From Stichopus chloronotus (Eukaryota; Echinodermata; Holothuroidea; Aspidochirotida; Stichopodidae), in assembly GCA_021234535.1 (NCBI GenBank), contig CM037838.1, positions 6,945,506 through 7,009,505 of the forward strand: a stretch of 64,000 bases of DNA, read 5' to 3'. Positions 26,001 through 40,400 of this stretch are shown here, in pieces; the stretch's first letter is position 1; the number at the start of each line of letters is the position of its first letter. The notes beneath the pieces are model-generated. The model had not been told where the DNA came from and ran no database searches. It was given only the letters and a program-made list of their open reading frames with translations. The translations under genes were made by a program, and so were the position numbers.

Positions 26001-29000
26001 TCAAACCCCTCCCTCCCTCGAAAAGCTTCATGCAGGCCTGATAAAACTTGCAGTAATTACTCTATATTAGTCATGTAATAGTGTAGTGTTTCCACACATA
26101 GATGGGTTGTGTGTGAATTACAATGGGGCCTTGCTTTTTGTCGCATCCTTTTAGGCTTCATTTTGATGCACACTTTTATTATCATCAATGATCGTGGCTT
26201 TGGGGTATTTCTAAAGTGGATCGATCACGTAAAGTGCAGTGCAGTGTTCACATGCTGACTTTTGAACAATGCACTGTTTTCCTGATTCATGTAGGAAAGT
26301 GCAGTTCGTAAAACAACTCAGATGATTAATATTTACTATGTGTAACCCTGGCCCTGGCCACAAGAGTAAAGTTGTGATATTTTTGCTCACAAGGGATGTC
26401 AAATGGACCAGCAATTGCTATAGTAAGGTCAACATCGATTCATCAATATTGAGACACAATGAAAACAAAAGAAGCTAAATGTCAGGAGAATAAAACTGAA
26501 TGGAAGCCAATGAAGATGGCAAAAAGAATGAATGAATTTAACAAGAAAGTTTCATAAGTGAGGTGATTCATTTTACAGACTTATGTTAGAATGTACAAGG
26601 TCATACAGAGGGTCCTACTGCTGTGGTATGAAAATCAGATCGATGGTCATTCACCTGCAGTCTTAAAGTTTGCTGAAATTATGAAAAATAATTTAAAAAA
26701 ATAATTAAAGAGCTATAATGTCAAAGAGAACTGAGTGATTGCACATAAGGCCATAAGAAAACCATACATGTGAGAATGCATTATACAGTAGCTGTATGGC
26801 GGTAAAACATGAACTAGAGGGCAGTATGTCAATGACTATTAAAGTACTGTACAGTCTAAATTGTAAAAACGTGCCAGATCTACTTACCATATCTCAAAAA
26901 CTAGGAAGAGGTGTTGGACAAAAGGAAAAAAAATATGAAAATGAATAAAACTGAGAAAAAAGAAAAAAGAAAGAGATAAAGTTAGAGAAGGGTGATTTTT
27001 GTAAAAGCATTATTTAAAAATACTCAAGTGCAGGTTGAAAAAAGGAACAAACATTGGAAAGAAAGATAAAGACGAGGGGGAAAATAAGATAAACATAAGA
27101 AGAAATGGAAGAAGATGAAACAAAAACAAATTACTTAAAGTGAAAGAGATAATATCTAAAAAAAAAAAAGGAAGAAAGTAAATCTTTGTCGAATTTCTCT
27201 TAACACACAGTATATTATTAAATGTTGACTAATTATCGTGTGTCTTATCTAGCCTACCACTTTACTCTATTAAGTGTAGCTCATTCTACTCTTGTAGTTT
27301 GAAAGAAACATGACGTCTCAATTCGGAATCTAAATAATTGATGAGTTGATTAGGTTTTTCTATCCTGGCATCACAAAAGGCCTGAGGGAGAATGGGAAAG
27401 TTTCTTATTTTATTAACACCAAAGTGTTCTGGTACTGAATTCTTCATTTCCTTAAAAATTACTTTTCACGCCTTTTTCCAGCTGTCATTTACATTTTGCT
27501 AAGTAGGCTGCTGGCGTTACCATTGTGGGCTGGCTGGCTGCGTTATACATTAGGATTATTATTAGTACTAACGTACATGCAACTTGTTGTGCAGTAGTTA
27601 CTAGCATGTCAACAGATCTCACCGGTTTGATACAGGGTCCCCATCATAGATGTGGAAAGGTTCTTTAATAAGTAATGACACATTGAGGGTATTGTAACAC
27701 TGTCGATTGTGTGGGAATTACAATATGCTTGTATTTTATGACAAGGAGGTAGCAGAGGGAAGGGCGAAAAAAAAAAATTGTTGGTTGCAAACATTATTAC
27801 AAGGAAAGTGAACTTTATTGCGGAGGTCATTTACTGGTTGTACGATTGCGAGACTGAGTGAAGTAGACACATCGATGACAGAACAATACATATTGACATG
27901 TGACATAAAAGGTATTAATGTACAGTACAGGTTTACATTGACTGAGGAACACGGATCTATGCGTACGTGTATGGAATCATGACAAGTACTGCAGTAGGTC
28001 ACAAACTACAGGCATGAGGGCAGAATACACATATTCAAATGGGAACTTGACATTGCATGAAAGTGAGATACAGCACATAGGTGGGGTCAAATCTGTGCAC
28101 AACAATGGAATGAAAAAAGACAGACTAGGCTGCTTAATTTCCAGAGAAAATAATTATAATTGTTTTTATGCACCAAACATTTTAGACTATTAACATTGAT
28201 TAGACAAATGTGCAGTATCCTTGAGACAAATGAATATTTTTTTTGTGTGTGTACATGTGCATTCTTCCCAATTTCGATCATTACTCACAGTGGTCCAAAT
28301 ATCAGGGATATGTACACTCCACGGTTGATGTTTATCAAAGTCAAGTTGTTACTGTTATGTAGATTAGTTGTTATCGCAAATGACTCACAAACTTAATTTT
28401 CCATTCAATATACAGTAAGTTTATATTGATACTGTGTGATTGTATAACAATCCTTTAAAATTTAACGTGCAATACGTACTCTTGAATGATGGGCCTTTTT
28501 TTTTTCCTTTGTTTTTTTTGCAAATTCTTTGTATAATTGCGTAAAAATTATATCACATTTATTGGATACGTTTTCCCCGCTTATCTCCGTGCTCTGTTTT
28601 GGGGTTGCTTTGTGCTTATAAAAATGTATGCTCTACAGTATGCAGCGTATTATTTCGATGAAATCCGTGTGGTACAAAAGATGCAGCGTGTCCCAAGACA
28701 CTGTTTTTAATGAAGTGATTACACAGTGAGTAACACCATCAAGGGACATCAAGCATCATGTCTGTTTATTTCAAAATGAAGGGTTTTGTCAACACTAGTT
28801 TCCACATCACAGGAAATGAAGGAACAAGTGATATCACTGTAGACTTAAAAAATTAAAATTCACACACGTCTGAGGGGAGTCACGGTTTCTTCCTTCTGTA
28901 AATAAACCTGTGCACGTACTCGGAGGAGTCTCTTTAAGATCCCAGTCGGTCAGTCGGAGAGAAATCCCCTTCGCGGAAATCAATGTTTGAGATCTTGAGA

Positions 29001-31402
29001 TCAAGAGCCAGATTTTGATGCAATGAAGTTCGTTTTTTTTTTTTTTTTACTTTTTTTGTTTGTCAAGGAGTGGACATTGCATAGAAGTGGTAGAATTTGT
29101 AATGTGGAGGTGAGAACGGTTTGCAAATGTATGAGCAATGGCAAGGGAAGCAAAACCCACAGCACAAAGGCTTCTGCGCACCATAATGCCATGAAATATG
29201 GCCTCTTACAGAAACACACACTTTTAAGTGCCAGATATCGGGGCGGTTGACTGGATTTTTAAACTGCAGAGAGGAGATGACAACAATTGGTCAGAGGACC
29301 TAGGGAATAAAGATTTCATGCATCGCTGCACAATTTCTAAATCTGTAAGGACCGTTCATTGACTATTATGCATCCTTCTAGGGGCTTTGTGCTGAAAGTG
29401 TGATTTTTTTTTTGTGCCCAACATGCAGTGAGCTTTGTTCCAACTTCATTAAGTCATACTCAATGTTCTCTGGCCTGTCTTCATCCATATGGAATGTTAC
29501 TGTACATGGAGGAATGTGACATTTTTGCCATTTCACTTTAACAGTTCGTCTGGTATTTTAAAAAGCGCCGGCAAATTTATCCGTTGGTGACTGCTTACGT
29601 ATTTCCCCATTAGTTTATTTACATTCTTTGTCACATTTTTTTTTTCATTATTCTCACATTCAATGTTATATACAGTAATGTTTTTGAAACAATTCATGTA
29701 ATCCAAGATCTAAAAGGTAAATCAGAAATGTTTCTCTAACACATGGAAAGATCAAGTTACTGGCTGAATTCCAAGTCAAGGTATCTTCAAAAATTTCAAG
29801 ACATGTAGTGAAAGTACAGTATGTCATTGTGTTCAACCTCATTAATTCTGTCCTTAGAAAAGGCTGTTGTTTTCAGCAAGTTAATGCTTCACAAACATTC
29901 CCTGCAAAAGAAAATAAATACAAAATGTAGAAAATGCATCCAGAAAAATTTTTCCATGGGGTACAAAAAGGTTCGACCGAAGAGAACGGAACAACAGTTG
30001 AAGAGATGACAAGAATCTGAGATGATAAACGTTACAGTACAGATGTATAAAAATATGGCAGGATGAGAAGCATATTGTGTATGGAGAAGTATAAAGGGGC
30101 TCATTGAGTTTCCATTATAAGTTTGTGAGTCTTATCAAGGGTAATAAATACATGATGGGGCTTATTTTAGCATAATTGGTCACGCTTATTGTCCAATTAT
30201 TATGAAAATTCATCAAAAATTTTGAATTTTTGAGGGGTCCTGACTTGTACTGGCTGTGAAGATATGAATTGGTACTAGTGTTAATAGTGTCTGGTCATGG
30301 ATTTCCAAAAACCAAACTGAATTGTTAATTACAGAATGTGACACATGGGGATCCTTTTAGTTTGACCATTTATCATAACTATGTGAAGGAAGCTTGAAAG
30401 GGTTTGGGAAAATGCAATACTCTGGAAAGAATAAATACTGTGGTAGGATAGCCAATATTGTAGTCGGGTGAAGAATACTGTCAAAGGAGCGGTAAGAAAA
30501 TGCTGTGAAGTAGTAAAGAGTACTGTACATGTGGAGGGAGAAAGAATATCATAGAGCAGTCTCCCTCAAATGGAGGTGTGCATGGTTTGGAATGGCATGC
30601 AAAATTCTTGGAGAGTTATAGTGTTTTCATTGATTCCTAAAACTAGGAATTGTGTAATTTGTTCTCATATCCATTGGGTACCAACCAAAATGTCCGCTGC
30701 ATTGTCAACATTGGCATTTCTACAGTACAGTACTTACATCTGTGTGTTTAGTGTTCTTACCAGTGTACTTTATTCAGTACACCTATCTACACAGAACCAC
30801 CGATTTTCCCTGAGAAGAAGAAAATTCCATTTTGAACTATTAGTGGGTGAAATTCTGTAATCTTACACTGTGATTTTATACAGTGGTAATATTGTTTTTC
30901 ACTTTGTGAAGGAACTGGGCAGTATTTTTGGATCCGGCTACTATGCGTGTACTGGGTTACCTGTAAAAAGATGAGGGAGAATATTGATAAGTTGAACAAA
31001 ACTATGCTGACAAAAGCGTCTGAAAAATAGGTAAATCTGTTACTTCCCACAGTCAAATTTAAAAAATTGCACCATTGTGTATCCGAACTCCTTCTGAAAC
31101 ATAAAAATTTCATAAGGGAACACCCACTCCCCTTATACCCCCCTCCCAGGATGGCGTTCAGTGATGCATTACAGCAAAAACATGTAGCCACATGATGTTT
31201 TAGCAAATTTATTTGAAAAAGCCTATCAGAGCTAGAGTAGTAAAGAGAGCACTGTAGAGTGGTAAGGAATACTGTGTAAAGAACAATTTGTGGTACAATA
31301 GGATATATAACACTTTGGAAAGATAAAGAACAGCGATGCGGTAGAGACTATTGTCGAGGAACAAAGAATACCGTGGCGTGGTAATGATCAAGATCGTGAT
31401 GA

Positions 31403-31434
<32 letters not shown>

Positions 31435-34400
31435 GATGCTACTGTGCTCTTCATTAATTCACCCCACTGTACTGTATCTACATTAGGCTTGTATTATGAT
31501 CATTTAGACTTCGACATTTCTATCCTGTGCATTACTTATGGTTCCTACAGTTAAAGGAAACCTTGATAAGTCATCCAAATTTTTAAAAATTATTTCAAGA
31601 GTTTGAAAAGTTGTGAAATTCAGTTAAATTGTTGGGGGATCCGGGAAAGCTGTGAAAATTTGCACAAAGTGTTGTCTGTTCCTTTCTCACTTATAACATC
31701 AATGTATCATAACATTTTCTTCTTCATTGCTGTGGCCTCTGTTATAGATGAAAACTTTACAGTATGTAAGATATCAGGAGCAAGGTCATGGAAATTTTTT
31801 ATTTGGTCCTGGAAATGTCATGAAAATTTATTTCCTAGACAGAAGGTGCAGGAACCCTGAATACTGTACGTGTCTGTGGATCAGTATGGAGCTCTTCCTT
31901 AACTTTAGGTCACAACATGAAGATATTCCCAAATCGCTGTTTTGTGGATTCCCACACTCTCATCAGTTCTAGCGAAAACTAAGTTTAAATTACGTTAGAT
32001 GACATTTTTTTTTAAATTAAATTGTTGGCTGTGTTCATCCAAGAGTTGAGATCTGACCATCCAGACATTTTCCAAGAGCCATACTTGTCTCATCATTTTA
32101 GCTTAACTTATTTCACTCCTCTTCACTCCTCACTTAACTGTCTCAACACAACAAATTCACTTCCATGTAATGTGCCAAGAGTACTGGTGACCCTTTAACA
32201 CTGCCTCTTGTGCAGTCCTGTCTAATTTACTTCACTCCTCACTTACCTGTCTCATCACAACAAATGCACTCCCAGTTACCATGCCAAGAGCACTGGTAAC
32301 CTTTAACACCATCCATTGTACTGTTCAGCCCAATACTGGACTTGCACTTCCTTTCCATTCTGCCATTCCGATTTGCTGAGAGAGAGAAGGATTCTGAGGA
32401 ATTCTTACTGGTGTCTACCACTGCTTTCATCCTTCGTTTGGTTTACCTTTGCTTACAGAACTTTAAATAAACTGGAACATTTCTCTAATAACTCTACAAC
32501 ATTTTCGTTCCATTTTGTGCCATTCAAAAAATCATTTGGACGTTATGAATCTTGCTGGCTAGTTCTCTAGAGCTTCACCCATTTTATGTTTCTGTGGCAG
32601 TTACAGTACTTTAAAATTGATCAGTAACATCATGTGGTATGTGGTGTGGTTGGAACATAACCTGTATTGCAGTGATTTGTCTTTTTAGGGGGGTGCTCAT
32701 ACTGCACAGTACATGAATATATGTAGACATACTATAGCCACGCCAAATTTATGTTCCTTTCTCCCAGGGTACGATGACTTCGATGTTACCAGAGAATCGT
32801 TCGAGATAGAGTCCAGCTTTGACTATGGTTTCCGTCAGAGGTCGAACACTGCCATCCGATTGGAGAAGCTGAAACAGGATCGTCAGGCACAGAAGAAATG
32901 TCAACGAATACAATGGAAGGAAGATTGCAATTCATTTCCAGGTTGGTGTGTAACTGTAGCTAGGAAATGTGGCTCTATACTCAGGGAATGCTAAAGTAGC
33001 TGAAGTATATGAAAAGAAAAAGAAAAGACAGTAGGCCTACACAGTTAAAAGACATGTAACCAAGAAGTTTAGTTTCATCACTTTTATTGTATATATTCCT
33101 TTCATGATAGGTTAACATTTCCTGTATGAACTGCATCGGTAGTGAAGTCTTAAGTGAAAGTTTAAATTTATTTTCCATGTCATAATCATGAAAGCAAGTG
33201 GATGTCAAGAGGAAAGTGGAGGATGGGTGACAAAGCGGTTATGCCTGCACAAATAGTTCTTCCCTCCCCCCCCTCCACCAACCAGATAAATTAACATAAA
33301 AATAAGCAACACAAACACAGAAATAAACAAAAGGATCAAGGTACAAAAAACAGAAGCTACAAATAATTCAGAAGGATTTATAGTAATTTCGTAGGTGATT
33401 CTTAAAATGGGGTGTATTCTTTGCATTCTTGATATCATTGTCTTGACCAGACTCCCTCCATTACAGTAAGTCTGATGAAGTGCCACATGGTGAAATTACA
33501 TCCCTGGGGAGGGATTTAGGGGGTGATCCCTTACCTCATACCTTTGAATTTTTACTTTCAGGTGGGACTCAGATGCAAAATGATGCAAAGTTTGCCCACT
33601 TTTTCAAGCGAAATTTTGCCATAAAATGTCCAAGTGTTTGATAGATTTTCTTAGTTGTGAGGGAAAACTTTGGAAGTAGGCATTTTATTTTTTCAATTTT
33701 TTTCTTCTCTCAATATTCTTCCAGTTCTTTTTTGTTTGCACGTTCGTCCCTTGAAACCACGTGGCATGCCACAATGGGAATGTGCTCTGCCATTTTAGGG
33801 AGCCTGGTGTAGACTATTCCAAATTAATACCCTGTTCACACCGTCGGCATTCCATAAAAATATGAACACATTTACTGTATTTTTAATGATGAAAGGCTGA
33901 TCAATGCTGGACCGTGCATTAACTGAAGTTTAATGCATGATTTTTGGATAACGTAAGTGATGCACTGGGACTGTACCCTCTTGCATTGCTCACAGTAAAC
34001 TCCAAAAGTGGGATATATCCTTTAACTAATGCACAGGTCTAAAGTTAATTAACCTTGTTGATACATACATAAGATGCGAGATTTTGATAAAACAGGCAAA
34101 GACAACAGAAAGTTTGAGTTGGTAAATAACCGCATTTTCATTGAAAACAAACCCCAAGAAAAGGTAAACACGATTCACAACATGTCAACAATGTTCGTGT
34201 GCAATAGATACAAGCACTGTATCAACATTTTTTTGTGGAAGATATCAGACAAGGAAACACTGTCGACCTACGCTTTTATTGTATTCATCTGCCGTTGGTT
34301 TTACTATAAAATTGTGTGTGTATTATCCTTCGCATAATGCACAGTCACCTGACTGTAATGCGCAAAAAGGAGTCAAGGATTCTTCCCAAGTATGAATGAA

Positions 34401-37400
34401 CTCATGATTGTAGTAATTTATAAACATTCAGAGACAGTTTTGTTTGTCGCATCATTCAGTGTGTTCTTTATACAGGTTTGTATGTACATGCAAAGAAATT
34501 TATGTACCCTACATCATCCATGGGTGGCGCCAAGTGCCACAAACAAATGAAATTAGAGGTACCTGTAATTGCAGTGTTGCTAAACCCCGTAGAAATATTT
34601 CTTTCAATTTGAAAGAATGGCTTGACTGAAATTTGTCTTCTGAAAATCAGATGCTTAACTTGACTCAAAAAGTGTTGTTCACATAAAGGTGGTTTAATTT
34701 TGGCTTCATTAGTAACTTGCCTCTGATATTGTTTGGCCTAATATGGGACAGGCACCACCCCTTTCCAATTTGTCATCCCTTGAGCTGGGAGTGTGGAAGT
34801 CTTTTGTGATTCAGTGATTCACTGTAAATTAATGAAGCATGGGTTGACACAGTTTACTTCACTCCTCACTTTCCTGTCTCCTCATAACAATCACACTTCC
34901 ATCTACTGTACCATGCCTAGAGTACAAGCACATGAGGATGACTTCACGGAAAAGAGCCACTATTCCAGTATTAGACCGGATGGTGCTAGTAGCAGTGTTA
35001 AAGGTTACCAGTACTCTAGGCACCCTAAATGGGAGTGCATTTGTTATGAGGAGGCAGATAAGTGAGTCGTTCATAAATAGCCAAACCAGAAGAGTTTTAA
35101 GTATGAGATAAGTTAGTGAAGGTCTGATCCAGTTCTGTTAGTAATGTCAGAGTGGCAACCTACAGAAAAGAAAAAAAAAACAGAAAGGAAGAAAAAAAAA
35201 AGTAGGGGCTATTGGATTCAAGAGCAGAGAGGAGAAGTATTGGGATCTGAAAAAAAGCAGAAAGGAAGTAATGTGTTTACAAACTTACTTTATAGTGATT
35301 GTCAGAATCCATTTTTTTGCATGAGAATATGGTTACCAGTACAGTATTTCATTGCTCACTATGGCTGGGCCCGGTCAAAATGACAAAATACATGTAAATT
35401 ACCAAATTCCATCATATTTCACTCAAGATGCCTCAAAAAAAAAAAAAATTATAAAACATGGCAGCATGCTTTCCTTCCTATTCATGGTACAACACTGACT
35501 TTATTGAAACACTGAGGGTGCACTTTTGCTATGTGTGTCAAGTACTGTAGAGTGTGGACATTTTGGGTGTCAGTGTGTTTGAACATTCCACGTACCTGTG
35601 TATGTAATCTTTATTACATATAAAAAAAACATGTAAATTACCAAATTCCATCATATTTCACTCAAGATGCCTCAAAAGAAAAAAAATAATAGACATGGCA
35701 GCATGCTTTCCATCCTATTCTGGTACAACACTGAATTTATTGAAACACTGAGGATGCACTTTTGCCATGTGTGTCAAGTACTGTAGAGTGTGGACATTTT
35801 GGGTGTCAGTGTGTTTTAACATTCGATGTACCTGTATATATGTAATCTTTATTACTTCTGATTCATTCATTGGCTTCAGAGGTGCCCGATATATACGGTA
35901 AGTGAGACCAAAATACCTCTCATTTTATCAAAATGGTTTTGTTTCCTTTCAACAAATTTATTTCTTCTTTATATCTCATCAAAATTCCTGTCAATCTTTT
36001 TCTGTTTTGTTTTTATTTTTGTTTATTTCATTTTCTATGAATTCCATAACTCTGTCAATTCTAGCTGTCTGCTCTTCCTATTTTTGTTTTTATTTGAAAA
36101 GAAGTTGGTCTATTTTATGAAGAGGTTTTGTTCTTGGTGAAGGAATTTTCTTCAAAAATTTGAAACAGCTTTGCCTTTCCAGTACAACTACTGTATGGCA
36201 ATTGCAAAGAATAAATTGTGTGTGTAACTTTGCATGTGGGAAAATATTGTTTTTGAATGCTGTGTATGGAGACAATTTTTTCAAAACCATTCTTTGTACC
36301 ATTATAATGTAATGCAACATTAGATTTTGGTAATGAGTTGCCCATTAATTTGCAGACATTACCGTCTAAAATGGATGGTATGTGTGGTTTGTAGTCAAGC
36401 TTGACTTGTCTTCCAGTTCTTCCAAAGAATTGCAAAAGCTGTTCTGTAGAAAAAGGGAAAATCATTTGAAAAAGAGAGAAAATTCTTTGAAGCGCATGCT
36501 TTGCAAATTTTATGGATTGTATAGGAAATTTCCATGTTTCTATGATCAAACAGACCCCATGGTGTTGTTAAACAACACAGTGTACAAGTGCATTGTAGTG
36601 TCAAGTTTGGCACATGTACTGTATGTATAAAAAAACATCAAAGTATGTAGCTTAGAAAGTCATTATCTGGGACATACGCAGTCGCAGCGTAAAAATTTTC
36701 AAAATGAGAATCACATCGCTCACCCCATCCCACCCCTCTTCCAATGTGAAAAGAAAATGCAAATGAAACATGAAAACAGCCATTAAAACAATCTGCAGAG
36801 TAGCGAGGAAAGGAAAGAAACAGGGCATCTTAATACTGTAATGTAGGTGGTGTGTGTTAAGGTAGCACACCCCTACTAATTGCCCCATTGACTTGCACAC
36901 AAAATCGCAAAACTAATGTGGTCTCATAAGCCTTGTAGAAGTTTTCAACAGATATAGGCCACCACTCTTTTGGAAAGCTGACACATTGGCCATTCATGTC
37001 ACTTTCAATTTTCCCTACCTTAGGTGGTTAGATTTTCTGCTAGAGGCCGTCTGAGTTAGCATACCTTTTCACTGTGGCAAAATCACACTTCACCTTGATT
37101 AGTACTGCTCCGTCGACTAAAAGTCCGTAACTTTTCTGTAATTGCTTCAGTTGGCACCATTTTCACACCTTGTATACCACAACTCGTCTACTTGAATATC
37201 CTAAAGAACCCATTTGTAAAGAATAAAATACTGAAGAAGTCCAAATGTCCATTACAGGAACTTTCACCAACATTTAACTTGCAGAGGAACCTCCAAGGTT
37301 TGCTACCTTAAGAGGAAGCTACCTTGGTTATCTGGCTGCCATCTAAATGGCAGCTCCCTGCCTCAGTTGAGGTTTTAAGGCATCAATGATGCAAATGGAC

Positions 37401-40400
37401 AAGATGGTTTAGAAGCTAGGATGATGTGAGTGCTGGACTTTGTTTTTAAGTTGGGCGTTGGTTTGTAACATTGGCATGTGGCAACACTCTCTGATGCACA
37501 GTGCACTCCTGTAAAACTAACACACATGTACAGTACATCTAGATTTGATTTAATGAATAGTAGGATTAGGAGAGGGGCTGAGGAGGAGGAGGTGGGGAGA
37601 GAGAGAGCAGAGTTGAGGAGAAGGAGGAGCCTTAGGAAAAAGAGGAGGATAGGAAGGAAAACGGGAAGGCTGCTAAAGGGAAGAAGGAAGAGAGGGAGAA
37701 AGAAAAATTGGTAAACTGAAGGAGAACAGGGATGAGGAGAAGAACGATGAGGAGGAGGGGAATGAGAAGAAAGGAAATGAGGTAGATGAGGCACAGAGGG
37801 AGAAGAGGAAGAGAGGAGGAGGGACACAAAGAGAAGAGGGTGATTCTAGAGTGTCATGTGTACTTTGTCTTCATGTTGAATTTTCTTCACCACTTTGGTT
37901 TGTGTGCTCTATATTCTCTCCATGGCTGTCTTTTCTCTTGTAACCAAATGCTGCACGTATCTTGATGAAGTGTTTGTGTCTAAGTACACCATTTGAAGTT
38001 GAGAGAAGTCTGGTTAGTCTAATCACTTTCAGCCTTGCGTCGAAGATATGGTCACCAGACCATCGCACACAGCAGGTCAAGCTTGGTTTGATTTCCAAAA
38101 ATGGTAGAAATTGTGTAGGTTTTGTATTGTGGGATAATATGTAAATTTGATGGTTGGGTGCAGTGCTCTTGGAGTATGCACACAACCCTGTGTGCCAAAT
38201 GTACAGTAAGTAAGTTGATCCAGGAAAATTTTAATTTTTTGGATTAAGGCTTTTGTTTGAAATACTGTAATTACTAAAATATTAAGCCCAGGCTTTTGTG
38301 TCAATGTTTAGTAATCCCATGAAGTGTACAAGTATTTATCATTCCCAGGATTTTATGTTGATGGCATTGATGAGGAATTTGTGGTTGAAGACTGCAAAAG
38401 TTCTGAAGTTGATAATCCTTCGTGAGTGAAGTAGAAAAGGGTTTCATTTTAGTGTTCACACTTTAAAGTTGTGTGCATTCTCTACATATTATTTTCACAG
38501 AATGTGTTATTGGTAAAGCACAGTTTGGAAAGGTATCTGTGTGGCATCGCTGTAACTTTGTGAAAGTCATTCACACATTCACACGTCATGTGGCATTTGC
38601 ATTAATTTCAAAGATGTTCCATTTTCTTCTCCAAAAACTGCTAACTTTGCCATTGTCTACCAAACAGATGAAGAAGAGGACGAATTGTTTGGCAGGAAGG
38701 AGGTCAAACCGGTCCCAAAGAATTTCCTGTCAGCTCTTTCCCAACAATTGGAGCAATATCCACAGCAAGCAACTAATCCTTTCTCTGAATATGCAAAATT
38801 TGATGGAAAGGTATGAATATTCATTTATGTATCACTACTGTATGTATCACTAGGCATCATATATGGCTGACGATAGGGAGTGGGCCAGCCACTAACTTGA
38901 CATGCCTTTTACCTCTGAGGATGATGTCAGAAGTATGGTTAGTGTTTGGTTATGATGATGTTTTGTCGGTTGTACACATTGTGTTATGAGTTTATGGATG
39001 TGCAGTTTCGGGGTACCCAAGTTAGTACCAGTTTTCACAGCACCAGTACTGCGAGTACCAGCTACAGAATCTGTTTCTGTGAGAACCGGTACTTTTAAAT
39101 ACTTCACAGTACTGGAGAAAACTCTTGGTACCGGGTGTTGTCTCTGAGAAATCACCTTAAAGTTGCTTTTACAAATGTATTGTTTGTACTTAAATATCAA
39201 CATCAAAATGGACCAAAAATAAATTCCAAAATTTTCATATCAATATCTCACAAAAAGCAAACCTCAAGGCCTCTGAAAGTAAATGTATTCATCGCCGTAA
39301 AGATCGTGGTTAACCTGGTACACAAACAACACAGTACACAGTGGTAGTTACTGTCTTATGTCTAATAAGCATCTATTTTGCCTTACGATGGTAAAATCAT
39401 ACAAACAGTACAGGCTATGCCTACACATATTGCCTATTTCGTTAACACTAACTCACTGTAAATGAAGAAGAAGTAGAAATAGTTACATTTAGTTCAAAGT
39501 ATTCCAGTGATTTTTTCTTGTGGGCTTGCGTGCCTCGTGAGGGCTCATCTGCGTATACTTCTTTAGCCAACGAAATCATCGAAATACGAAGTGGCTCTTT
39601 TGGTTACTCTAGCAGGTCCATAATGATGATGTCATAGATATTTCAGGTTCGATCCCGTTCAGCAAGTCGATCCCCGCTCAGCGATGCTTTTGCCATGTTT
39701 TATTTTTTCTCTATTGTTGAATGTATTGGTTGGAAAATCTTTGCTCAATTTCCTACATCGCTGCAAACCCCATATCTATTTTGCTGGTTATGACTGAGTC
39801 TGTATCAATTAATGATAATGATAATGGAGCAACAAAAAGAACAACAACAACAAAGATGGCAACAAAAAAAGATAAACTAGTTTTACTGGCAGCCCCCCTT
39901 CGTTTTATTCAACTTGACAATTTTTTTGACCTTGAGATGGATCGTGACTGTTAGTTGCCATTGGGGATATATTTAGTGTTTATTATGGCATGTAGGCTAC
40001 AGGTACTCAAACATGATACATAGGCCTAACTTTATAGAAATCAGGTTGCTTGGAAATAAAAAGAAAACCGAAACAGTTTGAAAATTCATTGTTGCTTTTT
40101 ACAGTATTTGAGCACAAAGTCAGTGACCTATATATAGCTGAATTGCTGCTGATCTGTCTATGTTAAACAGTGTTCATTGTCGTAATACCAGCGATGAATT
40201 ATTTAGGACAATCCCAGCCAAAAACTTTACATCAGGAATGTGTTGTAAACAAAATTTTGTGGATCTGGTAGACACCATTGTAACTCTGATTAAACAAAAT
40301 AATACTCCTAAAATACTTTTTGAAATCCCTACAGTACAGGTAAAGAAAAAAAGCTGTATCTCTTTCTGTTTTGGAGTTATGAGCAATTTTGTGTTTTAAA

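Larger units (their letters stand above)
17069..32767 (+). other. MAPKAP1 intron 1 (15.7 kb)
   Basis: This is the largest intron. No coding exon that would keep the frame was recognised. It holds a CAGGCCTG-ended repeat (25771-26040), an A-rich/purine-rich stretch (about 26900-27190), a repeat copy shared with the left edge of the window (30341-30410), a GAT trinucleotide run (31403-31440), a transposon-like repeat ending at 31861, and copies of the TTCACTCCTCACTT repeat (32112-32310). TACAGTA and TACTGTA words are unusually frequent. Regulatory elements are expected in such a first intron but none is provable by eye. Confidence 0.75.
32942..38667 (+). other. MAPKAP1 intron 2 (5.7 kb)
   Basis: Holds the foldback repeat (34856-35075), a 239-bp tandem duplication (35391-35855), a long purine tract (37559-37834), and a pair of exon-like segments at 38349-38421 and 38501-38532 with good splice sites that would introduce a stop (separate entries). 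The rest, about 33000-34800 and 35900-37500, shows no recognisable feature. Confidence 0.8.

Noticed and set aside
37375..37827. 150-residue Ser/Leu/Pro-rich minus-strand frame
   Set aside because: It is the antisense reading of the purine tract and low complexity throughout.
39646..39690. GGTTCGATCCC word resembling a tRNA T-arm
   Set aside because: No matching acceptor stem, D-arm or anticodon arm could be placed around it.
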